A stretch of DNA of 64,000 nucleotides from Vibrio sp. YMD68 (GCF_029958905.1 NZ_CP124614.1:2232001-2296000); one strand, 5' to 3'. Numbered from the stretch's first letter, positions 35,500 through 46,067 are shown. A program made the numbers and translations. Notes: generated by a model from the sequence alone, not told the origin.

Positions 35500-37824
35500 T
35501 TAAATAGGCCGGACACTGTCTCTGTCTAAGGTAGCTGCAAACCGTTTTTCAATAAACTGGACATTGTTGTCCGCTGCTAAACTGTCAAAAGCTTGTTGTA
35601 ACTTTCCTTGGTAAAGTTTTTCTCTCAACTCTAAGGGTGTTTCACCACTTTCGCCCACTTCAACCACCAACTGACACTCGTTCCCCTTCACTCGGCTAAG
35701 CGCCTGCTGTAATTCCTGACAGGCTCGTTCGGTGTTCAAATGAGCTTGTGCACTTCGTAACGTTAAGTTCACCGTATTCCCTTCTTGGCGATACGATGAA
35801 TTGAGAGCTAATTGTTCAACAAGTTTTGCGGTTTCTAGCTTTTGGATGAGTGCAGCCCATTCACTTTGCTCGATAGATTCGCTCATTAACCGATCCACCA
35901 TTTCTGGTGTTTTGATGTGCTCTAGAGCCGCTTTGATTTGAGTGGGTGTGAGTCCATTATCTTGCTTTGGCGCAATAGGCTTTGACGCTTTCCACTGGTA
36001 GGGTTCGTCCCCACTGGCTTGAGCGTTGTCCGTCCCTTCGATCAGTGAGGAATGAGAACTTAGCGACACCGGCGCTGTTCCTGAGTGCTTTTTAGCCACA
36101 CGATCAAGGACAGTTTCTGATTTAGCGGATGCCGCTCTAGGCTTTTTTGGTCGTGAATCCTGAACTTGTAGAGTGGTTCTTGGCGATCCCGTAGGCTGAT
36201 CTTTTGAAGCATTTGGCGCAGATTTCAACCCTTGGCGTTGCGAACGTAATTGGTGACGCAAGCCACTCAATGGTGACGACGCTGTTTTTGTAGGCTCAGG
36301 GTTCACTGGCGTCTGAGGCGGTATCACCTCGGATTGAGCCGCTTGAGGTAGCTCTGAATCCATTTGCTGTGTTCTTGAATGAACCCTGTGTTCTTGGGGC
36401 ACATAAGGCGCTTCTTCCTCGGGCATATAGCCATGAGAGGCTCGGTCATATTGATCATACGATGACGGGGTTAATTCACTACCAGCCACACCGCTGTTCA
36501 TACCGCCACGATTGACCACACCATTTTCAGCAGCGGGTTGCTGAGTCGGTTGATTCGTCATAGGTGTTGCCGTTTTTTGTGCGGTGGCCATTGCTGTTGT
36601 AGCCATTGGATCGCTATCCATTGACGTACTCGCCATCGGCGCTCTAGAGCTGTCTATTGCAGCCGAATGCTGAGGCTGATTCTGGGCGGCAACAGGGGCA
36701 TCGCTCAACTGGGTAGAAATACGATTTGTACCCGTCACTGTCGCAGGACGAAACGCTAACATGCGTAATACAATCATTTCTAAGCCCATACGAGCACTCG
36801 GCGCGTGAGCAAGATCGCTGCGGCCTTTTAAAACAATTTGGTAATACAGTTGAATGTCTTGTGGGCTCAAAGCTTGCGAAAGCAGCTCGACTTTTTCAGC
36901 GTCTGGCTGCTCTTTATCAAGCGTGACTGGTAACGCTTGATACATCGCCATCCGATGAAGCTGCGCCGCGAGTTGTTGCAACAAGCCATCCCACTCGACG
37001 CCATTTTCAGCCAACTTTTCAATGCAGTCCATCGCCATCTTGGGTTGCTTGTGGCTGATCGCTTCCAGCAGATGCATCGCTTGGTCAGTGTCTAATGTAC
37101 CAAGCATGTGCGCGACAAGTGTTGATTCTACATTCCCGTTACCTAACGCGATGGCTTGATCCGTTAAACTCAACGCATCACGCATGCTGCCATCAGCCGC
37201 ATGGGAAATCATGCCGAGCGCTCTTGGCTCGGATGAAACACTCTCTTGGGCTAGAATATAGTCCAATTGCTGATGGATAGTATCAACACTGATCGGTTTC
37301 AGATGAAACTGTAAACAGCGTGACAAAATGGTGACTGGAAGCTTTTGAGGATCGGTCGTCGCCAATATAAACTTCACATACTCAGGCGGCTCTTCAAGAG
37401 TTTTGAGTAAGGCATTAAAGCTGTGGCGAGAAAGCATATGAACTTCATCGATAAGATAAATCTTAAAGCGCCCACGTGCGGGTTTATATTGAACGTTATC
37501 AAGAAGATCACGAGTATCTTCCACTTTAGTACGCGAGGCGGCATCAATTTCTAGTAAATCAACGAATCGACCTTCATCAATCTCTTTACACGTATCGCAC
37601 TCACCACATGGTGTGGCTGTAATGCCCGTCTCGCAATTGAGTCCTTTAGCGAACAAACGCCCTATGGATGTTTTACCGACGCCACGAGTTCCACTCAGCA
37701 AATACGCATGGTGCAAACGGTTTTGTGTTAACGCATTTTCTAACGCCGTTAAAACGTGTGCCTGGCCCACAACTTCATTAAATTTAGTCGGTCGCCACTT
37801 TCGTGCTAAAGCAAGATAACTCAT
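35500..37824 (-). CDS. dnaX: DNA polymerase III subunits tau (and gamma)
   Basis: A 774-residue clamp-loader subunit; ATG at 37824 has GGAAG 7-8 bases upstream (an upstream in-frame TTG is less likely). It contains Walker A GTRGVGKTS, the four-cysteine zinc module (CETGITATPCGECDTC), DEVHMLS, SRC sensor 1, and SMRDALSL. After about residue 370 comes a long low-complexity linker rich in Met, Ala, Thr, Pro and Gln (MASTSMDSDPMATTAMA), longer than in Escherichia coli, then the tau-specific C-terminal domain that binds polymerase alpha. The usual A-AAA-AAG slippery site is not convincing. Confidence 0.96.
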   Translation of the reverse strand: MSYLALARKWRPTKFNEVVGQAHVLTALENALTQNRLHHAYLLSGTRGVGKTSIGRLFAKGLNCETGITATPCGECDTCKEIDEGRFVDLLEIDAASRTKVEDTRDLLDNVQYKPARGRFKIYLIDEVHMLSRHSFNALLKTLEEPPEYVKFILATTDPQKLPVTILSRCLQFHLKPISVDTIHQQLDYILAQESVSSEPRALGMISHAADGSMRDALSLTDQAIALGNGNVESTLVAHMLGTLDTDQAMHLLEAISHKQPKMAMDCIEKLAENGVEWDGLLQQLAAQLHRMAMYQALPVTLDKEQPDAEKVELLSQALSPQDIQLYYQIVLKGRSDLAHAPSARMGLEMIVLRMLAFRPATVTGTNRISTQLSDAPVAAQNQPQHSAAIDSSRAPMASTSMDSDPMATTAMATAQKTATPMTNQPTQQPAAENGVVNRGGMNSGVAGSELTPSSYDQYDRASHGYMPEEEAPYVPQEHRVHSRTQQMDSELPQAAQSEVIPPQTPVNPEPTKTASSPLSGLRHQLRSQRQGLKSAPNASKDQPTGSPRTTLQVQDSRPKKPRAASAKSETVLDRVAKKHSGTAPVSLSSHSSLIEGTDNAQASGDEPYQWKASKPIAPKQDNGLTPTQIKAALEHIKTPEMVDRLMSESIEQSEWAALIQKLETAKLVEQLALNSSYRQEGNTVNLTLRSAQAHLNTERACQELQQALSRVKGNECQLVVEVGESGETPLELREKLYQGKLQQAFDSLAADNNVQFIEKRFAATLDRDSVRPI

Positions 37825-37845
37825 CAATTCTTCCAAATAACCAGA

Positions 37846-38391
37846 TTAATGGCCTTCAAATTCGCAAATGCTATAAACATCGAGATTCAATGCCGCTAAA
37901 CGTTTCTCACCACCAATTTCCGGTAGATTGATAACAAACGCAGCGTGTTCAACAATGCCGCCTAAACGACGAATCAATATCGTTGTCGCTTCAATGGTAC
38001 CGCCAGTCGCCAGTAGGTCATCCACCATCAGAACTTTGTCGCCATCGGAAATCGCGTCAGTGTGAATTTCCAGTGTATCAGTACCGTACTCTAGCTCGTA
38101 TGATTGACTGATGGTTGCGCGAGGAAGCTTGCCTGGTTTACGCACAGGAACAAACGCAACACCCAACTCTAGAGCAAGAGGAGCACCGAATAAAAAGCCA
38201 CGAGCTTCCGTACCTACAATTTTGGTGAATCCCATATCTTTGTATTTTTCGACCAACAGCTGAATCGTTGCACGATAAGCTTGTGCATCTTCCATTAGGC
38301 TGGTTACGTCACGAAATAAGATGCCTTTCTTTGGGTAGTCAGGAATACTTTTGATACTAGATTTGATCAGTGAAATTGTTTCGGTCGTCAT
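37846..38391 (-). CDS. apt: Adenine phosphoribosyltransferase
   Basis: A 181-residue salvage enzyme converting adenine and PRPP to AMP. It shows the type I PRTase PRPP-binding motif [16 protein letters not shown], the ARGFLFG segment and the [15 protein letters not shown] opening. Upstream of dnaX by 21 bases, as in enterobacteria. Confidence 0.97.
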   Translation of the reverse strand: MTTETISLIKSSIKSIPDYPKKGILFRDVTSLMEDAQAYRATIQLLVEKYKDMGFTKIVGTEARGFLFGAPLALELGVAFVPVRKPGKLPRATISQSYELEYGTDTLEIHTDAISDGDKVLMVDDLLATGGTIEATTILIRRLGGIVEHAAFVINLPEIGGEKRLAALNLDVYSICEFEGH

Positions 38392-38532
38392 AATTCAACT
38401 TTCTTTCGATTGGCAAATTCACCCAAAAGTGCGTTCATTTGGGCGTATCGGCATTGATTACAGTGCAACAAATAGCACAGCCTGTTGCGATAAAAAACAA
38501 AATGCCCACTTCATGAGTAGGCCAATGTAATT

Positions 38533-38940
38533 TTAGTGGGTTTCTTTATTATCAGCAACCGACTCTATCACAGGTAAACGGATAAACCACGCTAACAGGA
38601 CAAACATGAATATCAACAGCGCGGCATTTAACCAAACGTGCGGAATGACCCAAATAGAGAACGAAAAGCTGAGCACTATCATTACCGCTCCTCGTTGTTT
38701 GACTTTCAATGTGACACCACGATGTTGGTGCCAATGGGTCAGTATTGGGCCGAGAGTAGGATGGCCGTGTAACCATTGATGAAAACGGGGGCTGCTGCGC
38801 ATAAAGCAGGCGCTAGCAAGCAATACAAATGGAGTGGTCGGGAGAAGAGGAAGTAAAATGCCTAATAGGCCTAAAAATAAACTCAAGCCACCAACAATAT
38901 TGAGGAAGATACGACGAATATTGATGGTGAGCTCCGACAA
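38533..38940 (-). CDS. ybaN: YbaN/DUF454 inner-membrane protein
   Basis: A 135-residue protein with the DUF454 signature near the N-terminus: LGLLGILLPLLPTTPFVLLA followed by FMRSSPRFHQWLHGHPTLGP. Three to four hydrophobic segments are present. Function unknown. It precedes apt in the same direction, as in Escherichia coli (ybaN-apt-dnaX-ybaB-recR). Confidence 0.9.
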   Translation of the reverse strand: MSELTINIRRIFLNIVGGLSLFLGLLGILLPLLPTTPFVLLASACFMRSSPRFHQWLHGHPTLGPILTHWHQHRGVTLKVKQRGAVMIVLSFSFSIWVIPHVWLNAALLIFMFVLLAWFIRLPVIESVADNKETH

Positions 38941-38947
38941 TAGCTAA

Positions 38948-38996
38948 ATAGCTAGTAACTAAGTAACTAAGTAACTAAGTAACTAAGTAACTAAGT
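38948..38996. repeat. Tandem repeat TAACTAAG
   Basis: About six copies of the 8-base unit TAACTAAG lie immediately upstream of the ybaN start, in its promoter or leader region. Copy-number change could affect spacing. Confidence 0.92.
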
Positions 38997-39044
38997 ATGC
39001 TATGGAAAATAACTGCGCTATAGAAAAACTGCGCTGCAGAAATC

Positions 39045-39176
39045 CTAAAACACCGCGTAACCATTAACCACGCGAATCCAAGTCAAGATCATTGGAAGCA
39101 AAGGAATGGATAAGACTGCGATAAATCCGAGGAAGTAGAAGATATTATAAGGTTCTTGAAAGTCGTTGTCTGCCAT
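39045..39176 (-). CDS. Small single-helix membrane protein
   Basis: A 43-codon frame from ATG at 39176: MADNDFQEPYNIFYFLGFIA, then VLSIPLLPMILTW, ending GYAVF. The acidic N-terminus and one transmembrane helix with a Pro pair look like a genuine small protein rather than chance. The ribosome site is weak (AGAG about 11 bases upstream). No known function. It lies between ybaN and an RssB-like regulator gene on the same strand. Confidence 0.5.
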   Translation of the reverse strand: MADNDFQEPYNIFYFLGFIAVLSIPLLPMILTWIRVVNGYAVF

Positions 39177-39301
39177 GATTTTACTACTCTAGTGTGAAAG
39201 TTATCTTTATCGCTCTAGGTCATAACAACGTTGAAATATTGCTAAGTAAATGAGCGTTTTTTGTTGTTCGCGAACTATAACTCATCACAAAAGAGATAAA
39301 T

Positions 39302-39333
39302 ACCAACAAAAACTAGGGTTTTTGTTGGTATTT
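39302..39333 (-). terminator. Terminator of the RssB-like regulator gene
   Basis: ACCAACAAAAAC and GTTTTTGTTGGT form a 12-bp stem with a 4-base loop, followed on the minus strand by TATTT. It stands about 70 bases after the stop codon at 39400. Confidence 0.75.
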
Positions 39334-39399
39334 TAATCACTTAAAATTGTCTTTCTTGCTCAAGACTTCACGCCTTTCTACTTGAGTATTCTACGGACC

Positions 39400-40503
39400 T
39401 TATGCATTGGCTCCTTGATAAATATCTAGGGCAAAACTACTCACACCTAATTTACTCAAAGAAAGTTGGCACGCGCTATTGATAGCAAGATCAGCGGTCA
39501 TAAAGTTCTTATTACAGTTATCGCCTAACATCACACCACCAGCGATGTGCTGAGAAGCGTACCCATTGGACCACCGAGCATCTAAACCTGCGGGCAGTAT
39601 CGTGACCGAACCTTCTGCTAGGTCGGCAATACCAAATATCGCATTCACAGGGTTAGCGCAGGTTGAGCAACTGATTCCTCTTTCAATAATCGTCCCAAGA
39701 TCTTTCAAGTCAACATTAGCACTCTTAAGGTTTCTCAAATAATCATGGAATAGCGCTCTTACCAGTAACGTTGTTGCCGCACCATGGGTTTCACTCGACG
39801 ACGCATCAACGAGATAGAAAACAAACTGACCATCCATCAACCACGCATAGTCAAATACTAATGGCATGCTTTCTGTCGATTGGAGCAACCGATAGTTACA
39901 CTTCCAAACGCCTTGTGATGTGTCTTTTTCTGGCAATAGCGCATGAAGAAGATCTCTCGCTGCACTTGGGTTTTCTTGCAAGTATTCTAAATGCCAGTGC
40001 AGTTCCTGATCTTCTGGCACTTCGCCGCCATCATCCACCTGAAACCACTGGGTCGCAAAGTCGCGCATATCAGACAGGTGATCACTGCTGTCTTCTATCG
40101 TGCTTTCAATGGCGCTGCCCAAGTGCTCAAAGTTGGTCATAGGTTTTGGCAAAAAATCTTTGATGCCAAATTTCAAAGCCTTAGCAACATCCGCCATGTC
40201 GTCCGTTGCGGAAACCACAATCAGAGGTAACGATGGATACTCCAAGCTCACTTCTTCTGCGAACTCAATGCCATTTAAGACCGGCATGGATAAATCGCTA
40301 ATAATCAGATCAGGTTCATCCAATCTGAGTTTTTTCAGTGCTTCTAAGCCATTTTCAGCTTCGACAACACCATAACCTTGACTCTCTAAATACCCACCCG
40401 CGATGCGACGAAACACAGGGTCGTCATCGACGAGCAAAATTAACTTGTTATCGGGTGCCGGGTATGCCGAATGCACCGCAGCCGTGTTGTGACTTTTGTA
40501 CAT
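39400..40503 (-). CDS. RssB-like response regulator with a PP2C/SpoIIE-like output domain
   Basis: A 367-residue protein; start at 40503 has GAGG 9 bases upstream (40518 is an alternative). The receiver domain spans about residues 15-135, with Asp in LIISDLSMP. The rest has SpoIIE/PP2C-like features: FVFYLVDASSSETHGAATTLLVRALFH and GIADLAEGSVTILPAGLD, but the metal-binding Asp residues seem incomplete. The layout is that of RssB, the adaptor that delivers RpoS to ClpXP. It could be a diverged paralogue controlling another anti-sigma or stress pathway. No operon partner. Confidence 0.75.
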   Translation of the reverse strand: MYKSHNTAAVHSAYPAPDNKLILLVDDDPVFRRIAGGYLESQGYGVVEAENGLEALKKLRLDEPDLIISDLSMPVLNGIEFAEEVSLEYPSLPLIVVSATDDMADVAKALKFGIKDFLPKPMTNFEHLGSAIESTIEDSSDHLSDMRDFATQWFQVDDGGEVPEDQELHWHLEYLQENPSAARDLLHALLPEKDTSQGVWKCNYRLLQSTESMPLVFDYAWLMDGQFVFYLVDASSSETHGAATTLLVRALFHDYLRNLKSANVDLKDLGTIIERGISCSTCANPVNAIFGIADLAEGSVTILPAGLDARWSNGYASQHIAGGVMLGDNCNKNFMTADLAINSACQLSLSKLGVSSFALDIYQGANA

Positions 40504-40749
40504 AAGATTTTGCCTCATCTGTCCAAACCCACTAACGTTTCTATTACTATTATTATTTTTGTTAGCTATAAAACTTACTCTTAAAAAATAGCCGCGAAAG
40601 TGAATTTATACAAATATTCCGTTTTTTAGCTCAGTTGCATACTATATATACACATAGTCACATTTATCACGACTTATTGACGCGCCTCATATTTTAGCAA
40701 CTGATAAACGTATAGATTGTAACGACATGTAAAATTCGTACCGGTAATA

Positions 40750-41628
40750 ATGAAATTAGACGACCTAAATCTCTTTAGACTTGTTGTCGAGAATGGGAGC
40801 TACACCGCAACTTCTCGAAAAACCCTAGTTCCTGTGGCAACCATTACTAGACGTATTCAAGCCTTGGAAGAATCCCTAAATCTTCGATTGCTGAACCGCC
40901 ATGCGCGTAAACTTTCCCTAACGGAAGCAGGTGAACGTTTCTTCAATGAGTGCGGGCCGTTATTACAGCGACTCACCTCGATGACTGAAGAACTGTCCGA
41001 TGAGTGCCGAGGAGCCGCAGGCAAGATCAAGCTCTCTGCGCCTTCTAACCTGACAAAGCGTTTGATGATGCCGATGTTAAACGCATTCATGAAACGATAC
41101 CCTGACATCAATATCGAGTTGGCGATGAGCAACCACGCCGATGAGCTAGACCCAACTGAGTGGGACGTTATCTTTCGAGTCGGGCCACAACGAGACTCTA
41201 GCCTCATTGCACGGAAAATTAGCGGAGTAAAAGATATATTGGTGGCTAGCCCTGAATACTTGGCATCGGTACCAGAGCTAAAACATGCAGAAGAGCTCAG
41301 TGATCATGCATTATTAAAGGGTCATCCGCTGATTCGTTGGCAGTTATCTAACGCTTCTGGTGAAACGGTAGTCAATAATGACAAAGGCCGTTTTAGTGCC
41401 AGTACTCTCAATATTGTCAGAACAGCCTGCTCTGACGGTTTAGGCATCACGCTTATGCCCGATGTGATGCTAAAAGAGTATATTGAGAATGGTGAGTTAA
41501 TTAGGGTTCTCAGCGACTGGAGTGCCAACCCGAGAGATATCTATATGCTTTATAACCACAAAGCGCATCAGCCTGAAAAAGTACGCCTATTTATTGATTT
41601 TGTTATCGAGTACTCGCAACCGAAATAA
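40750..41628 (+). CDS. LysR-family transcriptional regulator
   Basis: A 292-residue regulator. Helix-turn-helix NGSYTATSRKTLVPVATITR, wing RLLNRHARKLSLTEAG, then a substrate-binding-like effector domain with IELAMSNHADELDPTEWDVI and SDGLGITLMPDVM. It is not divergent from an adjacent target; the convergent nitroreductase gene lies downstream. Target unknown. Confidence 0.92.
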   Translation: MKLDDLNLFRLVVENGSYTATSRKTLVPVATITRRIQALEESLNLRLLNRHARKLSLTEAGERFFNECGPLLQRLTSMTEELSDECRGAAGKIKLSAPSNLTKRLMMPMLNAFMKRYPDINIELAMSNHADELDPTEWDVIFRVGPQRDSSLIARKISGVKDILVASPEYLASVPELKHAEELSDHALLKGHPLIRWQLSNASGETVVNNDKGRFSASTLNIVRTACSDGLGITLMPDVMLKEYIENGELIRVLSDWSANPRDIYMLYNHKAHQPEKVRLFIDFVIEYSQPK

Positions 41629-41658
41629 CGCGACTCGCTTTAGATCCTCACCAGAAAT

Positions 41659-41765
41659 AAGGCAATAAAAAAGGTAATAAACAGGTAATAAACAGGCAAT
41701 AAAAAAGGTAATAAACAGGTAATAAACAGGTAATAAAAAAGGTAATAAACAGGTAATAAAAAAGC
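41659..41765. repeat. Tandem repeat AGGTAATAAAC / AGGTAATAAAAA
   Basis: About nine copies of an 11- or 12-base unit alternate as AGGTAATAAAC and AGGTAATAAAAA, filling the gap between the LysR gene and the nitroreductase terminator. Higher-order 22-35-base periods are visible, which suggests repeated duplication. Confidence 0.92.
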
Positions 41766-41789
41766 GAGAGTTCATGACTCTCGCTTCTT
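41761..41789 (-). terminator. Terminator of the nitroreductase gene
   Basis: AAGCGAGAG and CTCTCGCTT form a 9-bp stem, followed on the minus strand by six T. The A-rich repeat array supplies the U tract. Confidence 0.82.
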
Positions 41790-41808
41790 CATACATGGCT
41801 TGGCCGAA

Positions 41809-42357
41809 TTACAAGAACGATACAAATTTCGACAACTCTCTTTCTGGCACTTTCATTGGTGTGCAACCGGGTGTTCCAAGATACAAAAAGCCAACAATCT
41901 CATCTTGTTCGCTAGCACCTAATGCTTTTCTCACCTCAGAATCGAACATCCACTTCCCAGAACGCCAAAAACCTTGAAAGCCTTGCGCTACTGCTGCCAT
42001 TTGCATTGCGTGAGCCGCACATCCTGCCGAGATTACTTGCTCTACCGCAGGGACTTTTTCATGAGGCGTAATTTTCGCAATCACGGTGATCACCATCGGT
42101 GCTCGAAAAGGCGCCTTTTTGGCTTTCTCTATCACCGCCTCTTCTCTACCCGCATTAATTGCCGATTGTTCTAATATCGCAGCAAGTTTGTTTAACCCCG
42201 TACCTTGTGCAATCACAAAATGCCAAGGAGTCAACGCGGCATGATCTGGCGCTCGTAATCCAGCCTTAATAATATTCTCTAATGCTACCCCCTCAGGAGC
42301 CGGCGCTGACAACTTTGCTATCGAGCGACGATTGAGCAATAAATCAAGAGCATCCAT
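41809..42357 (-). CDS. YdjA-type NAD(P)H nitroreductase
   Basis: A 182-residue FMN protein; ATG at 42357 has AAGGA upstream. N-terminal LLNRRSIAKLSAPAP is the FMN phosphate contact, DHAALTPWHFVIAQG the YdjA loop, and GCAAHAMQMAAVAQGFQGFW the dimer helix. YdjA is a minimal nitroreductase of unknown physiological substrate. Downstream hairpin at 41761. Confidence 0.9.
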   Translation of the reverse strand: MDALDLLLNRRSIAKLSAPAPEGVALENIIKAGLRAPDHAALTPWHFVIAQGTGLNKLAAILEQSAINAGREEAVIEKAKKAPFRAPMVITVIAKITPHEKVPAVEQVISAGCAAHAMQMAAVAQGFQGFWRSGKWMFDSEVRKALGASEQDEIVGFLYLGTPGCTPMKVPERELSKFVSFL

Positions 42358-42432
42358 TTTACGTCCTTCTATTTTCATCATTTTAGATAAGTTACGCTAA
42401 TACGTTATTGATAATAGCTCTCAATAATGAAA

Positions 42433-42458
42433 AAGGCGAACACTAAATGTTCGCCTTG
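42433..42458 (-). terminator. Terminator of the fadIJ operon
   Basis: AAGGCGAACA and TGTTCGCCTT form a 10-bp stem; the minus strand continues with TTTTCATT. It lies 70-95 bases after the fadJ stop. Confidence 0.85.
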
Positions 42459-42528
42459 ATGATAGCAAAACCCTGATATATCGAGGGATATAGGGAATCA
42501 CGGCCTAACGTCGCCAACCCGTTTGAGG

Positions 42529-44697
42529 CTACTCGGCGTTATCGCCTTGTGGTTCGTCTTGTGATTTTTTGGCGTCCGAGTAGAAAGATTCACCAATTCC
42601 TGCTCGGGTCAATAACCCATCACATGGCGCAAAACGATTCCCGTATCTTTCCGCATGTTGGTTAAGCATTTCCACAACCGTCTTCACGCCCAGTTTATCA
42701 ATGTAGCGGAACGGGCCGCCAAGGAATGGTGGGAAGCCGATGCCGAAAATCGCCCCAATATCGCCATCGCGTGCGCTACGAATGATACCTTCATCTAAAC
42801 AGCGAACCGCTTCATTGAGCATCAGTAAGGTACACCGGATAGCAATATCTTTCTCGCTCGAACGAATGTCAGGATTCAATTTAAGCAGTTTGTAAACCGA
42901 CTTATCGACCTCCTTCTTCTTACCTTTATAGGAATAAAAGCCTTTATTACTCTTTCTTCCTTTTCGGCCATCATTCAGTAGCGTGTCAAAGACATCCGGG
43001 CCCTGGAAACGTTCACCAAGCTCTGAGACTAAAATGGGCATAATTTTCGCGCCAATATCAATACCCACTTCATCCAACAAGGTAATCGGACCCACTGGGA
43101 AACCGAAATTAAGCAGCGCTTGATCTAAATGCTCAATCGGCTCTCCTGATAGCAGCACCTCGGCGGCTTCATTCATGTACGGAGCAAGAATTCGATTCAC
43201 ATAAAAACCCGCACAGTCTTTAACGACAATCGGTGTTTTGCCCTGTTTTTTCGCTAACGCGACGACCGTAGAGATCGTTTCGTCGCTGGTCGATTGATGT
43301 GGAATCACTTCCACCAACGGCATTTTTTCAACCGGGCTAAAGTAGTGTAAGCCAATCACATTTTGTGGGCGAAGCGCTTTCTCTGCAATTTTAGCGATCG
43401 GTAAAGAAGACGTGTTGGTCGCAAAAATAGTGCTCTCTTTCACGTTGCTTTCTACATCCGCCACCATTTGCTGTTTCAAATCAAGATCTTCAAAAACCGC
43501 TTCAATCACAACATCCATCGTATTAAAGCGTGCGAAATCGATACCGCCTGAAATCTGCATCATTTTAGATTGCTGTTGAGCTTTAGAAATGATTCGGCGC
43601 TTTCGTTGCTTATCAAACAGCTTATTGTTGTATCTCAGCGCGTTTAACACGCCATCATTGGACACATCTTTGATACGCACAGGTAATTTGGCTTTGGTGA
43701 CGGTAACGTGACTGATCCCTGCCCCCATAAGACCGCCGCCCAATACCGCTACTTGATCGATATTCGCTGGCTCAGCACTGCTGCCGTGCTCTTTTTTCAT
43801 TTCGGTTGTCGCAAAGAAAATCGAACGAAGCGCTTTAGACTCCTCGGTCATGACCAACTCACCAAAGCGTTTCGCTTCTTGCTCTAACCCTTTTTTGATG
43901 CCCTTTTCTAAACCATAACGGATGACTTCCAAAATGCTGTCGACTGCTGGGTAATTGCCCCGTGTTTTCTGCGCAGTTTTCTTTGCCGCTTGTTCAAAAA
44001 TCACTTTACGACCAAGCCCAGTATTAGACATCAACTTTTCTTTGGTCGACGATTTTTTCTTTTTATGTTTATTTTTGGATGCTTTATCAAGCATGGACAA
44101 AGCCACATCAAATAAAATACTTTGCGGGACACAAGCATCCACAACACCCAGCTTTTTCGCTTTTTTAGCACGAAGCTGTTTGCCCGTTAGAATCATATCA
44201 AGCGAAGGCAGTAGACCAATCAATCTTGGTAACCGCTGCGTACCGCCAGAACCTGGCAGCAAGCCTAGTTGCACTTCAGGTAAACCAAGTCGGGTTTTAT
44301 CTGAATCGGTACACACACGGTAATCGCACGCCAGTGCCAGCTCTAACCCACCGCCTAAACAAGGCCCATGAATAGCGGCAACGACAGGGTAAGGCAAATC
44401 AGACAACGCCTGAAACATCTCCTGCCCTTGCACTGCGAGCGCTTGCGCTTCTTGGGCTGTTTTGCATTCAGCCAACATGCGAATATCGGCCCCCGCAATA
44501 AAGTTGTCGGGCTTATCGGAATGGATAATCACGCCCTTGAGCTCATCTTGATAAGATTCAAGTTCAACCAAAATATCTTTAATTTCGGAAACAAAGGCAG
44601 ACTGAAGCGTGTTCATCTTCTCGCCCGGCACATCAATTGAAAGCCAAGCCACCTTATTCTCATCCACTTTCAAGTGGAACGCTTTAGACTGAGACAT
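42529..44697 (-). CDS. fadJ: Fatty acid oxidation complex alpha subunit FadJ
   Basis: A 722-residue multifunctional enzyme. The N-terminal crotonase domain ([43 protein letters not shown]) hydrates enoyl-CoA, and the C-terminal 3-hydroxyacyl-CoA dehydrogenase ([36 protein letters not shown]) oxidises the product. The length matches FadJ. A lysine-rich stretch (KNKHKKKKS) around residue 213 is an unusual insertion. Second gene after fadI, with no gap between them. Confidence 0.96.
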   Translation of the reverse strand: MSQSKAFHLKVDENKVAWLSIDVPGEKMNTLQSAFVSEIKDILVELESYQDELKGVIIHSDKPDNFIAGADIRMLAECKTAQEAQALAVQGQEMFQALSDLPYPVVAAIHGPCLGGGLELALACDYRVCTDSDKTRLGLPEVQLGLLPGSGGTQRLPRLIGLLPSLDMILTGKQLRAKKAKKLGVVDACVPQSILFDVALSMLDKASKNKHKKKKSSTKEKLMSNTGLGRKVIFEQAAKKTAQKTRGNYPAVDSILEVIRYGLEKGIKKGLEQEAKRFGELVMTEESKALRSIFFATTEMKKEHGSSAEPANIDQVAVLGGGLMGAGISHVTVTKAKLPVRIKDVSNDGVLNALRYNNKLFDKQRKRRIISKAQQQSKMMQISGGIDFARFNTMDVVIEAVFEDLDLKQQMVADVESNVKESTIFATNTSSLPIAKIAEKALRPQNVIGLHYFSPVEKMPLVEVIPHQSTSDETISTVVALAKKQGKTPIVVKDCAGFYVNRILAPYMNEAAEVLLSGEPIEHLDQALLNFGFPVGPITLLDEVGIDIGAKIMPILVSELGERFQGPDVFDTLLNDGRKGRKSNKGFYSYKGKKKEVDKSVYKLLKLNPDIRSSEKDIAIRCTLLMLNEAVRCLDEGIIRSARDGDIGAIFGIGFPPFLGGPFRYIDKLGVKTVVEMLNQHAERYGNRFAPCDGLLTRAGIGESFYSDAKKSQDEPQGDNAE

Positions 44698-46022
44698 TAT
44701 TCAACCTCCAAAATCATTGCTGCACCTAAGCCACCCGCTGCACACGCGGTATTGAGCGCCAATCCACCACCACGACGTTTTAATTCACGCAGTGTTTGAG
44801 TGATCATTCTTGCCCCCGTTGCTGCAAATGGGTGCCCGTACGCTAGCGAACCGCCAAGTACGTTAAATTTATCCATATCAATCTCACCAATCGCTTTGCC
44901 TCGGCCTAAATGCTGCTGAGCAAAACTGTCACTGGCGAACATCTTCACATTAGAAAGCGCCTGCGCTGCAAACGCTTCGTGCATATCGATCAACGTAAGA
45001 TCGGAAAGCTCAATGCCTGCCCTAGCGAGTGCGATAGGAGTGGCGAACGATGGCCCCATGAGCATATCTTTCTCAACGCCAATGGCAGAAAAAGCGTAGG
45101 AACGAATGTAACCCATGACTTCAAGGCCCAGCTCTTTTGCGCGTCCTTCTCTCATTAACATAACAGCGGCAGCACCATCGGTCAGAGGTGTACTGTTTGC
45201 TGCAGTGACGGAGCCGTATTGACGATCAAACGCAGGACGCAACTTGGCGTACCCTTCTAGGCTGGAATCTAAACGAATGTTGTTGTCTTTATCTATCCAC
45301 TTTTTATACGGGTCAGGGAAGGCGGTCATGACCTCACCTGAAATCTTTCCTTCATCCCAAGCTTTTGCTGCAAGCGTGTGGGAACGGTGCGCTAACGCAT
45401 CCTGATCTTCTCTCGAAATACCATGCGTTTTCGCCATCTGTTCCGCGGTTTGCCCCATGGAGATGCCCGTTGAATACTCCGCAACGGCAGGCGGTACAGG
45501 AACCAGATCTTTAAGAGATAGGTTTTTAAGGATTTTCAGCTTTTGCCCAACGGTTTTGGTTTTGCTCAACGCCAGTAAGTTAGCGGCCAGTTTTTTTGAC
45601 ACACCTATCGGAAGAACCGATGAAGAATCCGCGCCCCCAGCAATACCAATATCGATAGTGCCAGAAACAATACTCTCGGCTACATTCGCTGCCGATTGAA
45701 AACTCGTTGCACATGCACGGGTCACGCTGTAAGCATCAGTATGAATGTTCATTCCAGTACCCAGCACTATCTCGCGAGCAATATTTGGGGCTTCAGGCAT
45801 TTGAACTACCTGGCCAAACACCACTTGATCGATCAATTCCGCAGGAACTTCGCTGCGTGCGAGTAGCTCGTTGACCACCATTTTCCCGAGATCAACGGCA
45901 GGTACATGGCTAAATTCAGTACTTTGACGAGCGAAAGGGGTTCGAAGCCCCGCAACGATAGCAATACGTTCACCGGAACGTGTTTGCAGTATCTGCTTAT
46001 TGATATTATTTGGCTTGCCCAT
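44697..46022 (-). CDS. fadI: 3-ketoacyl-CoA thiolase FadI
   Basis: A 441-residue thiolase, the beta subunit partner of FadJ. Nucleophile Cys is in [12 protein letters not shown], the base His in DMHEAFAAQ, and the C-terminal motif is [15 protein letters not shown]. The longer length and [11 protein letters not shown] opening fit FadI rather than FadA. It starts the fadI-fadJ operon, with fatty-acid-responsive operator-like sequences 46-104 bases upstream. Confidence 0.96.
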   Translation of the reverse strand: MGKPNNINKQILQTRSGERIAIVAGLRTPFARQSTEFSHVPAVDLGKMVVNELLARSEVPAELIDQVVFGQVVQMPEAPNIAREIVLGTGMNIHTDAYSVTRACATSFQSAANVAESIVSGTIDIGIAGGADSSSVLPIGVSKKLAANLLALSKTKTVGQKLKILKNLSLKDLVPVPPAVAEYSTGISMGQTAEQMAKTHGISREDQDALAHRSHTLAAKAWDEGKISGEVMTAFPDPYKKWIDKDNNIRLDSSLEGYAKLRPAFDRQYGSVTAANSTPLTDGAAAVMLMREGRAKELGLEVMGYIRSYAFSAIGVEKDMLMGPSFATPIALARAGIELSDLTLIDMHEAFAAQALSNVKMFASDSFAQQHLGRGKAIGEIDMDKFNVLGGSLAYGHPFAATGARMITQTLRELKRRGGGLALNTACAAGGLGAAMILEVE

Positions 46023-46067
46023 TAGTTCTCCTTACATTCGCCATTCAAAACATTTTGCACTCAAAAA

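Noticed and set aside
36080..36110. Programmed -1 frameshift site in dnaX (gamma/tau switch)
   Set aside because: The sequence GCT AAA AAG lacks the A-AAA-AAG heptamer, and the -1 frame stays open for many codons rather than stopping at once as in Escherichia coli.
41587..41796. 69-codon hydrophobic frame (repeating LLPVYYLF) on the minus strand
   Set aside because: It is the translation of the AGGTAATAAAC tandem repeat and the terminator, not a gene.
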